This document shows positions 7,923 through 14,046 of a DNA stretch of 14,046 nt, one piece after another (the first letter of the stretch is position 1; the number at the start of each line of letters is the position of its first letter). A program made the position numbers and the translations under genes. This DNA is from Planctomycetaceae bacterium (GTDB lineage Bacteria; Planctomycetota; Planctomycetia; Pirellulales; Pirellulaceae). The DNA lies in the NCBI GenBank assembly GCA_002708345.1, contig PANG01000088.1:1-14046 (forward strand), read 5' to 3'. The notes beneath the pieces were generated by a model. That model saw only the letters and a program-made list of their open reading frames with translations. It did not search any database and was not told the DNA's origin.

Positions 7923-8701
7923 CACTCCTGTCCTGTCGATAATGGACTGTGGTTGACCCGATCGTGCTGGACCTTCAGCTGCGCCTGGTAACGGGCCAGC
8001 ATCTCACTGTCCTTAGTGCAACTTGCAGCATGAAAAACGGTGGCATACGCTCTCCGCTGGCGATCATCCGAGTTGTTGGCATCGGCGCGGTGAATCATCT
8101 TCCCATGGTGTGCCACGATATCACCAGGTTCCATCAGCACCGCCATTTCCTGCTGACGATCCTCGTCACTGTAATCGGTGATCCCCTGGGAGAAACCCAG
8201 CACTGATGTCTGGCTGTGTGGCCTGAGTGGATGAAGATGCGTTCCAGGAAGATAACGAAGGCAGCCGTTCTCTTCATCCACCGGGTCAATTGCAAGCCAG
8301 AGAGTGACCACCTGCGACGGTTGATAACAGAGATAGTAATTGTCCTGGTGCGGCGGAGTGGCGTGATCAGTCCCCGGGGGCTTGTTGAACCACTCGGGCG
8401 TGATCGGCTCTACCGGTTCACCAAGCAGCGTCTCGGCAAGCCCATTCCAGGCAGGGTGGAACCGGTATTGTTCAAAAAAAGGGTCGACATCCATGCATTG
8501 CAACTGCTTGAGCGTCTCGGGCCGACCCGGATCCTGAAAAAACGCCTTTTCCCTGCTCAGCGTTGGCACCACCTCTTGAATATACCGATCGACCTCGCTA
8601 AACAATTCAAGCAACTCCCCCCGGTCGAGAAAATCCTTCACGACGACAAATCCCTGTTCATCAAAACGGGATTTCAGTTCTTTTTTTTCATCCTGGTCCA
8701 T
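7922..8701 (-). CDS. Phytanoyl-CoA dioxygenase (PhyH) family Fe(II)/2-oxoglutarate oxygenase
   Basis: A 259-residue cytoplasmic enzyme of the PhyH superfamily, which hydroxylates small organic substrates using Fe(II), O2 and 2-oxoglutarate. The iron triad is visible: H118 and D120 in PPHQDNYY, and H204 in HHGKMIHRADANNSDD. It is followed by the arginine cluster RQRRAY (214-219) expected to bind the 2-oxoglutarate carboxylate. The segment GCLRYLPGTHLHP at 146-158 is also typical of the family. Length is normal, and all catalytic residues are present. The ATG at 8701 has only a weak ribosome-binding site. The stop overlaps the start of the small membrane protein, so the two are probably made together; the dehydrogenase gene follows. 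The family acts on many substrates, so the substrate is not predictable here. Confidence 0.9.
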   Translation of the reverse strand: MDQDEKKELKSRFDEQGFVVVKDFLDRGELLELFSEVDRYIQEVVPTLSREKAFFQDPGRPETLKQLQCMDVDPFFEQYRFHPAWNGLAETLLGEPVEPITPEWFNKPPGTDHATPPHQDNYYLCYQPSQVVTLWLAIDPVDEENGCLRYLPGTHLHPLRPHSQTSVLGFSQGITDYSDEDRQQEMAVLMEPGDIVAHHGKMIHRADANNSDDRQRRAYATVFHAASCTKDSEMLARYQAQLKVQHDRVNHSPLSTGQE

Positions 8702-8741
8702 ACTCGACTCGCAATCAAATCAGGAGGGGGCCGTGTTCTTT

Positions 8742-8771
8742 TTGTCCTGCCGCAGATTCAATAGTTATAAT
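8742..8771 (+). promoter_or_regulatory. Sigma-70-like promoter for the exported-protein operon
   Basis: TTGTCC at 8742-8747 (4 of 6 match to the -35 consensus) is followed after 18 bases by a perfect TATAAT at 8766-8771. Transcription would begin near 8778, leaving a leader of about 44 bases before the ATG at 8822. It lies in the 120-base divergent gap between the PhyH gene (-) and the sialidase-like gene (+). This is a match by eye; planctomycete promoters can differ from this consensus. Confidence 0.5.
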
Positions 8772-8821
8772 CAACTCACGCCTGCTTGTGATAATCGATA
8801 CCCCTCCGGAGCGACTTGCTG

Positions 8822-9940
8822 ATGCGACTCACCATCCCCCTTCTCCTCCTCACGCTGACCGCTGCGCCTGCCATTGCCGATCCCCCAATCCAGCTTGCTG
8901 ACAGCGTGCTCGACCTCCAGCAGGCGGATGGACTCGGACTCAAGACGATCGAGGGCACACAGACGCTGCTCTACAAGGCTACCGAGAAAACGCACAAGTT
9001 CTGCCACCACGCCAACCTCGTTGTTTTCCAGCAACGACTTTTCATGATCTGGAGCAACGGCCTGGTTGACGAGGATTCACCCGGGCAGCGTATCCTGATG
9101 AGCTGGAGTGCAGATGGGGAAACCTGGAAGCCCCCCCTGTTGCTGACCGGGGAAAAAAACGAAATCTGCGTGGCTGCTGGTTTCCATGTCTACGACGACA
9201 CCCTGGTGGCCTATTTTACTGTGACCGGCGGCACCAATTTCCATCCCGAAACAGCGCTCTATGCGATCCACTCACGAGACGGGGTGCACTGGTCTGATCG
9301 CCAGCGAATCACCAGTGGATTTTACATCGAGGGGCCGCGTCCGCTGGCCAATGGCCGCCTGTTGCTGGCCGGGGAGTACGTCGATCCCGCCCGGACAGAA
9401 AGACGCATGCGGATTCTCACCAGTGATGACCCTTCCGGGCTGGGCAGCTGGAAAGAGGTCCTTATCACCCCCCCGGACCTGATGGACTTTGGTTACACGG
9501 AACCGGGCCTTTTTCTTACCGACAAGGGAAAGCAGGCCACGCTGCTGTTTCGAAATTACACCGGCATGCTGTATGCCAGTACGAGTCGCGACAACGGACA
9601 CACCTGGTCCATCCCTGAAAAAACCAACTATCCGGATTCAACCGCCCGCATCGCCGCGGGAAACCTGCCATCTGGCGGCGCCTACATCATCAACAATGCG
9701 TCAGCGACACAATTTGATCGCAGGCAGCTGGTCATCGGCCTCAGTCGAGACGGCTTCCTTTTCGACCGCGCCTTTCTTGTTCGTTCGGAGCCAACCAGCA
9801 TGCGTTTTGAAGGAAAGCACAAACTTGATGGCTGGCAGTATCCTCATGCCCTTGCGTGGAAACGATCTTTCTACGTGGCCTACACCATTAACAAGGAGGA
9901 TGTCGGCATCACCCGAATCCCCCTGCGTCGACTTCGCTGA
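8822..9940 (+). CDS. Exported sialidase-fold (BNR/Asp-box) protein
   Basis: A 372-residue protein with a clear signal peptide: MRL, a leucine-rich core, then AIA with cleavage predicted before D20. The rest resembles the six-bladed sialidase propeller. Asp-box-like turns occur at SWSADGETW (94-102), SRDGVHWS (151-158), SRDNGHTWS (255-263) and SRDGFLF (308-314). Proteins of this type are usually annotated as exo-alpha-sialidase or BNR-repeat glycoside hydrolase and act outside the cytoplasm on glycans. I could not assign the arginine triad and Tyr/Glu of true sialidases, so enzymatic sialidase activity is uncertain. ATG at 8822 is preferred over an in-frame TTG at 8816 because ggag at 8808-8811 is better spaced to it. 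It is first in a three-gene plus-strand run; the next gene begins 30 bases after its stop. Confidence 0.8.
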   Translation: MRLTIPLLLLTLTAAPAIADPPIQLADSVLDLQQADGLGLKTIEGTQTLLYKATEKTHKFCHHANLVVFQQRLFMIWSNGLVDEDSPGQRILMSWSADGETWKPPLLLTGEKNEICVAAGFHVYDDTLVAYFTVTGGTNFHPETALYAIHSRDGVHWSDRQRITSGFYIEGPRPLANGRLLLAGEYVDPARTERRMRILTSDDPSGLGSWKEVLITPPDLMDFGYTEPGLFLTDKGKQATLLFRNYTGMLYASTSRDNGHTWSIPEKTNYPDSTARIAAGNLPSGGAYIINNASATQFDRRQLVIGLSRDGFLFDRAFLVRSEPTSMRFEGKHKLDGWQYPHALAWKRSFYVAYTINKEDVGITRIPLRRLR

Positions 9941-9970
9941 TTCCCTGAACTCATCCTAAGGTAGATCACC

Positions 9971-10963
9971 ATGGCCCAGCTTCACCGTCGCCAACTTCTC
10001 CAGGGACTCGCTGCGTCCACCCTTGCCGCCGTCGGCACTGGTCGTGTCGCGGCAGCGGCGCCAGCAACCAAGGCGCAGATTGCCATTACCCTGGACCTGG
10101 AAATGAGCCGGATGTATCCGACACGGGACGTCCTGGAGTGGGATTTCCAGAAGGGCAACCTGAACGAGCCGACCAAGAATTATTCGCTCAAGGCAGCCCG
10201 CATCACAAAGGACCTTGGCGGCCTGATCCACTTTTTCTGTGTCGGTCGCGTGCTGGAACAGTCCAACATCGACTGGTTGAAACAAATCAACGAGATGGGC
10301 CATCCGGTTGGCAACCATACTTATGACCATGTCAATGTCTGGTCCACCAAGCCGGAACAGACCCAGTTTCGTTTCCAGCGTTCGCCCTGGCTGATTCGCG
10401 GCCGGACAGTGCCGCAGATCCTCCGCGAGAACATTCGCATCACGACCCTTGCCATGAAGCAGCGTGCCGGGATCGACGCCGATGGCTTCCGTACGCCGGG
10501 CGGCTCGTACCTGGCGCTCAATGGTCGCGAGGACATCCAGCAACTATTGCTGGACGAGGGATTCAACTGGGTCAGTTCAAAATACCCTCGCCACAAGAGC
10601 AGCAAGGCAGGTGAGGAGCCAACCGAGGCGATCTTCGATTCGATCGTTAAGGCTCTCACCGATGCGCAGCCCTACCGTTATCCCACTGGCCTGGTGGAAG
10701 TTCCGATGAGTGCGATCAGTGACGTGGGAGCCTTCCGCACCAGCCGCTGGAAACTCTCCCATTTCCTCAAATCTATTCAGCAGTGCGTGGAATGGGCGAT
10801 CGATAACCAGGGAGTTTTCGATCTGCTCTGCCATCCATCTATCATGTACGTTGAGGATCCGAATTTTGAAGTCGTCAAGCTGATCTGCGAATTGGTCAAA
10901 CAGGCGGGAGACAAGGCCGAGATCGTGGGTTTGAGTACAATTGCCAAACGCGCCGCCACCTAG
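9971..10963 (+). CDS. Exported polysaccharide deacetylase (NodB homology domain)
   Basis: A 330-residue carbohydrate esterase-4-like protein that would remove acetyl groups from a glycan or peptidoglycan outside the cytoplasm. The N-terminus has a Tat-like signal, HRRQLLQGLAAS, then an alanine-rich region ending near AAAAPA at 27-32. NodB motifs are visible: ITLDLEM with D42 (motif 1), GNHTYDH with H116 and H120 as metal ligands (motif 2), DGFRTPGGSY with R174 (motif 3), and LLCHPS with H288 near the end. Motif 1 is TLDLE, not the usual TFDDG: the second Asp, normally a metal ligand, is absent, though E44 is adjacent. The TFDxE-type variant occurs in some branches of the family, so activity is still likely. 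aagg at 9958-9961 is a well-placed ribosome-binding site. The gene sits between the sialidase-like and isochorismatase-fold genes in one probable operon. Confidence 0.87.
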   Translation: MAQLHRRQLLQGLAASTLAAVGTGRVAAAAPATKAQIAITLDLEMSRMYPTRDVLEWDFQKGNLNEPTKNYSLKAARITKDLGGLIHFFCVGRVLEQSNIDWLKQINEMGHPVGNHTYDHVNVWSTKPEQTQFRFQRSPWLIRGRTVPQILRENIRITTLAMKQRAGIDADGFRTPGGSYLALNGREDIQQLLLDEGFNWVSSKYPRHKSSKAGEEPTEAIFDSIVKALTDAQPYRYPTGLVEVPMSAISDVGAFRTSRWKLSHFLKSIQQCVEWAIDNQGVFDLLCHPSIMYVEDPNFEVVKLICELVKQAGDKAEIVGLSTIAKRAAT

Positions 10964-11010
10964 CCCCCGCTCCCAACCCGAATTTCACCCATCCGAGAGG
11001 ACCAGTAGCC

Positions 11011-12096
11011 ATGCGAAAAACAACAAGCACATTCCTTTTCCCGCTGGCGCTGACAATCTGCATGGCATTTTCCCTGGCGGTCGTTTCTGCCGAGGAGCCC
11101 ACTCGGGTTTACCACAACCAGCTTAAACTTCTCAAGGATGCGCAACCGCTGCTGGCCGATTATCCGCAATTTGTCCAGCCGATTGAGGAAGTGAGGCGAT
11201 ACGAGGCACCGCGACTGGTCGATGATGAGGGAGCCGATTTGAGCGTCCGCGCCTGGCGATTCTCCTATAACGCGCGCGGGATCATTGAAATGCCAAACCA
11301 CCTGCGTGCTGACAGGACGGCGGTGATCATGGTCCATCCCTGGGGCATCGACGACGGGCAGGGCTGGAGGACTCCCGAACCGGCCGGCGCCTGCGATTTC
11401 TGCACTCCGACAAAAAACCACCTCGCCGCCCGACACACCCGCAAGGTGATCGACCCCTTCCTGAAACGAATGCGCGGCGATGTCTCGCTGGTGATGTACA
11501 GCCTGATCGGGAAGGCGGATCCGATTCGCAAGAAAATGTACCGCACCTTTGATTACCGGCCCACGCCGGAGGAACGGGCCGAGGCAAAGAAGCAACTCTC
11601 TGCCGAGCTCAGCAAGCTTCCCTACAAGGGAGCGCCACTCGTTGAGAAATTGACACTCTCGAGTGATCGTCCCGTGATCGATTATTTCCGCCAGTTCCCC
11701 GGCCTCAGTGCCCGCGACCACTACAACGGAAAGGGATTCTGGGATGTCCCGGTTCCGATAACTGCTGACGTGACCGTGCACCCGGATGATGTTCTGATCT
11801 TCGACCAGGAAGGTTACGAACCGCTCAAGGCGTTTCTGGACAAGCATGGCATCCGGCATATCCTGTTGACCGGTTATGCTACCGACATGTGTTTTTGCGC
11901 CACCACGGCGGGTTACGAGAATCTCTCCAAGGACTTCAACGTCTTTCTCGTCGGCGATGCAACCCTGGCAACATTCCCGGCCAACGCTTCTCCCCGTTAC
12001 GCGACAAACGCCCACATCTCCTTTGCTTCCATCAATAACCTCGTCACCCAGGTATCGTGGATCCGGCCGCTGAACAGTCGCAACTCACGTCGCTAA
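11011..12096 (+). CDS. Exported isochorismatase-fold (cysteine hydrolase-like) protein
   Basis: A 361-residue protein, well above the roughly 180-220 of ordinary isochorismatase-family hydrolases. It has a signal peptide of about 27 residues ending VSA before EEP. The family core is recognisable at the nucleophile, HILLTGYATDMCFCATT with C294, and at FNVFLVGDAT downstream. The expected catalytic Asp after the first strand appears replaced: AVIMVHPWGIDD has H109 where families show VIDMQ. The catalytic Lys region (DDVLIFDQEGY, 259-269) has no Lys. A long insert at about 120-245 includes ACDFC and several His residues. An export signal is unusual for this mostly cytoplasmic family. gagagga about 10 bases upstream supports the ATG. 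It is the last gene of the plus-strand trio. It could be a hydrolase with altered chemistry or a non-enzymatic relative. Confidence 0.8.
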   Translation: MRKTTSTFLFPLALTICMAFSLAVVSAEEPTRVYHNQLKLLKDAQPLLADYPQFVQPIEEVRRYEAPRLVDDEGADLSVRAWRFSYNARGIIEMPNHLRADRTAVIMVHPWGIDDGQGWRTPEPAGACDFCTPTKNHLAARHTRKVIDPFLKRMRGDVSLVMYSLIGKADPIRKKMYRTFDYRPTPEERAEAKKQLSAELSKLPYKGAPLVEKLTLSSDRPVIDYFRQFPGLSARDHYNGKGFWDVPVPITADVTVHPDDVLIFDQEGYEPLKAFLDKHGIRHILLTGYATDMCFCATTAGYENLSKDFNVFLVGDATLATFPANASPRYATNAHISFASINNLVTQVSWIRPLNSRNSRR

Positions 12097-12103
12097 TCGG
12101 GGA

Positions 12104-13459
12104 TCATCCAACCTGCTGGATCTGACCCTCGTCCAGTAGCGAGAGAATGGTGCTCTCAAACGCGGCGGTCGCCCGCTGGATATCTTCCGGCGTGTGGCAG
12201 GACGCACACGCCCCCCCGGTACCACTCATCAGGTCAATCCCGGCATGTCGCAGCAGCGTCTGGTAGCGATTCACCAGCGAAGCAGGCATTCCCTTGAGCC
12301 GGCGGGGGTCAGCAGTCGGAACATCTGTTGCACTGCCAATCTCCCCGAGCCGATCCGGATCGGTCTCAAAGTAAACGTGAAAAAGGGACGCCTCTCCATA
12401 AACAAAACCGGCCACATCATGCCTTGCAAGAAGAGTCGCTATTTCACCGCGGAGCTCAGCTGCTCGCTGGTTGGCCTGCTGGATCGGCGCACCATCGGCC
12501 AGTTTTTCAAGCGTGGCAATTCCGGCAGCTGCCGACAGGGGTGAAGCATTGAAGGTGCCAAAATGAACGACGCGTCCATATCGGTCCTTCTCGGCATCCC
12601 CACTCTTGTCAAACAGTTGCATCACCTCGGCGATTCCCGCCACCGCACCCCCGGGCATGCCCCCGGCAAGTATTTTCGCCAGGCATGTGAGGTCTGGCGT
12701 AACGCCCGAAAGCTGTTGCACACCCCCCGGGTTGAAACGAAAACCGGAGATGACTTCATCGAAAATCAGGACGGCCCCGTGCGTTCGTGTTTCTTCCCGC
12801 AGCATTTCCAGCAGTCCCGCGGGGAGCGGAGCGCGACCCCAGGAGGCGCCAGTGACCTCCACGATCACTGCCGCGTAGTCTCCGCCAGCCAGTTCCGCCT
12901 GGATTGCCACGCTATCTGAATCCGGGAGGGTCACCATACCCCGCGTCTCGTTGCCACTCACTCCCAGCGTGACCGGACGGTCAAAGGGCATTTCAAATCC
13001 ATGCACCACGTCATCATGCCATCCATGGAAGTGACCTGCGAACCGCAGCACTTTCTGTCTGGACGTGAAAGCCCTCGCCAGGCGAAGGGCAAGAAGAGTA
13101 GCCTCGGTGCCCGAGTTGACAAAACGGACGCGGTCGGCGGAGGGCAACAGCTGGCAAACAAGTTCTGCCCAGGCAATGTGCCGGGGATGGTCGTTACCAA
13201 AATGGGTCCCATCACCGACTGCCTGTTCGATCGCCGTCACCACAGCCGGGTCGGCGTGGCCCAGCAGCAGGGCCGCATTACCCATCAGGAAGTCGACGTA
13301 TTCGTTTCCATCGACATCCCACTTCCGACCTCCCTTTCCATGGGTGGTATAGATCGGTACCGGGTCGGCATACCGCAGATCGTGCCCCACTCCGCCGCCA
13401 AGCGACTGGTTTGCACGGGCCTGTAACTGGTGAGATTTGTCGAGCGAAAAATTCATCAT
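12104..13459 (-). CDS. Class III PLP aminotransferase, glutamate-1-semialdehyde aminomutase-like
   Basis: A 451-residue cytoplasmic PLP enzyme of the class III aminotransferase family. Visible cofactor-site features are NSGTEATLLA at 115-124 (phosphate-binding loop), FAGHFHGWHDD at 140-150, LIFDEVISGFR with D234 binding the pyridine nitrogen, and LAKILAGGMPGGA with K262 as the Schiff-base lysine. Length and motifs match the glutamate-1-semialdehyde aminomutase branch. However, FHGWHD replaces the YHGCYHGH-type segment of HemL, and no heme-synthesis gene is nearby. A paralogous aminotransferase with another amino-acid or amine substrate is more likely than HemL itself. The C-terminus has GGACASCHTPEDI in place of the common SxxHTxEDI. 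Two consecutive ATGs (13459, 13456) could start it; neither has a clear Shine-Dalgarno. It ends 7 bases from the convergent isochorismatase-fold gene. Confidence 0.87.
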   Translation of the reverse strand: MMNFSLDKSHQLQARANQSLGGGVGHDLRYADPVPIYTTHGKGGRKWDVDGNEYVDFLMGNAALLLGHADPAVVTAIEQAVGDGTHFGNDHPRHIAWAELVCQLLPSADRVRFVNSGTEATLLALRLARAFTSRQKVLRFAGHFHGWHDDVVHGFEMPFDRPVTLGVSGNETRGMVTLPDSDSVAIQAELAGGDYAAVIVEVTGASWGRAPLPAGLLEMLREETRTHGAVLIFDEVISGFRFNPGGVQQLSGVTPDLTCLAKILAGGMPGGAVAGIAEVMQLFDKSGDAEKDRYGRVVHFGTFNASPLSAAAGIATLEKLADGAPIQQANQRAAELRGEIATLLARHDVAGFVYGEASLFHVYFETDPDRLGEIGSATDVPTADPRRLKGMPASLVNRYQTLLRHAGIDLMSGTGGACASCHTPEDIQRATAAFESTILSLLDEGQIQQVG

Positions 13460-13563
13460 CGAAGTTGTTTTTGTAGGCTAGAAGGTCAGGCCGTCAAATG
13501 CCATTATATCGTTCAGTACCGGCAACCATATAGCACGACGATATCCTGCGAGGGCTGACTTTC
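13460..13563. promoter_or_regulatory. Divergent promoter region, with a minus-strand TATAAT box
   Basis: The gap between the aminotransferase (-) and the PhoD-like gene (+). On the minus strand a perfect TATAAT lies at 13508-13503, about 44 bases before the aminotransferase ATG, with no clear -35 at the usual spacing. On the plus strand gaggg at 13550-13554 is a good ribosome-binding site for the ATG at 13564. No plus-strand promoter was recognised with confidence. Confidence 0.4.
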
Positions 13564-14046
13564 ATGTACAAACAAATCTCCCCCTGTCCTGCTTTCCTTC
13601 CTGCCTTCCTGCTACTTGCAAGCCTGTTGCCGCCCTGCCACGCGGAGGGACCGTACCAGGCGACCGGTTTCAAAGTAGGTGAAGTCACCTCCACCACGGC
13701 AATTGTATGGACTCGGCTCTCGCTTCGCCCCGAACGTAACGGGCTGGACCTGCCAATGGTAGAGATCCGTTATGCGGAGAACAGCCAGGGGAGACGAAAA
13801 AGAGCGGTCGAGGAGATTATCTATCCCGATGACGTCACGGTCTCGGATATACGGGATGCAGTCCCGGGAACAGCCGGACAGGTGCGTGTATTGTTCCGGC
13901 CCCGGGGAGTCGAGAAGTGGCAACAGACCTCCTGGGAAGCAGTCGACCCAGGAGAGGATTTCACCCAGCAGTTCCAGCTCAGGAAGCTAACTCCCGGTAC
14001 CACATACGACGTCCGGATCGACACACAAAGCTCTCCGAACAGGGAG
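13564..14046 (+). CDS. Exported PhoD-like alkaline phosphatase, N-terminal part (3' partial)
   Basis: The frame is open from the ATG at 13564 to the right edge (161 codons, no stop), so only the N-terminus is seen. A signal peptide covers residues 1-27, with cleavage likely after CHA and before EGP. It is followed by GFKVGEVTSTTAIVWTRL at about 35-52, the opening strand of the Ig/fibronectin-like N-terminal domain that precedes the metallophosphatase domain in planctomycete alkaline phosphatase D proteins. LTPGTTYDVRI near the window end fits the last strands of that domain. The metal-binding catalytic part would lie beyond the edge, so phosphatase activity is inferred from the front domain only. 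A purple acid phosphatase-like protein or another fibronectin-type protein is the main alternative. gaggg 9 bases upstream supports the start. Confidence 0.7.
   Translation, partial: MYKQISPCPAFLPAFLLLASLLPPCHAEGPYQATGFKVGEVTSTTAIVWTRLSLRPERNGLDLPMVEIRYAENSQGRRKRAVEEIIYPDDVTVSDIRDAVPGTAGQVRVLFRPRGVEKWQQTSWEAVDPGEDFTQQFQLRKLTPGTTYDVRIDTQSSPNRE

Noticed and set aside
10960..12015. A 351-codon open frame on the minus strand across the isochorismatase-fold gene
   Set aside because: The plus strand has a signal peptide, a ribosome-binding site and family motifs. The minus-strand translation has no recognisable features and begins at a GC-rich antisense position.
12097..12140. atcca...tggat inverted repeat just past the convergent stops as a terminator
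   Set aside because: The stem is only 5 bp with a 6-base loop and no T-tract on either strand, and it lies within the aminotransferase coding end.
12104..13459. CxxCH (CASCH) near the C-terminus of the aminotransferase as a heme c site
   Set aside because: The protein has no export signal, and heme c is attached outside the cytoplasm. The motif falls where relatives have SxxHTxEDI, so it is best read as chance substitutions.

Overview
The window most likely comes from a Planctomycetota genome (Pirellulaceae or Gimesia type). This is inferred from content: a WD40 propeller followed by a TPR-like C-terminus, a large exported PQQ-dehydrogenase/cytochrome c fusion, a phytanoyl-CoA dioxygenase-family enzyme, a Tat-exported deacetylase, a PhoD-like phosphatase start, and moderately GC-rich coding DNA. 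I saw no rRNA, tRNA, CRISPR array, transposase or integrase. The window looks like ordinary chromosome.

Layout. Bases 1-1902 (+) hold the C-terminal part of a WD40 protein whose start lies outside. Bases 3016-1899 (-) encode the two subunits of a split thiamine-diphosphate decarboxylase resembling sulfopyruvate/phosphonopyruvate decarboxylase, small PYR-domain subunit first. Diverging from them at 3210-4325 (+) is an M29 (aminopeptidase T) metallopeptidase. Bases 8701-4335 (-) form a probable operon: a PhyH-family dioxygenase, a two-helix membrane protein joined to it by a TGATG stop/start, and a 1026-residue exported PQQ sugar dehydrogenase with a CBM9-like front end and two c-type heme sites. 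Bases 8822-12096 (+) form a second probable operon of three exported proteins: a sialidase-like propeller, a Tat-type NodB-fold deacetylase, and an isochorismatase-fold protein that seems to lack two of three catalytic residues. It is preceded by a good sigma-70-like promoter. Bases 13459-12104 (-) encode a class III aminotransferase related to glutamate-1-semialdehyde aminomutase. From 13564 to the right edge (+) is the start of an exported PhoD-type phosphatase.

How it fits together. Many products are exported and fit the periplasmic or surface carbohydrate and organic-matter processing common in this phylum: sugar oxidation with electrons passed to c-hemes, a sialidase-fold protein, a polysaccharide deacetylase and a phosphatase. 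The cytoplasmic members are a decarboxylase pair, a peptidase, a dioxygenase and an aminotransferase, and they do not form one recognisable pathway. Genes are packed tightly, and all three convergent pairs meet within -4 to +9 bases. I found no convincing new multi-gene system. The best leads are the altered isochorismatase-fold protein and its exported operon, the four-part dehydrogenase fusion, and the decarboxylase pair whose substrate cannot be told from its neighbours.
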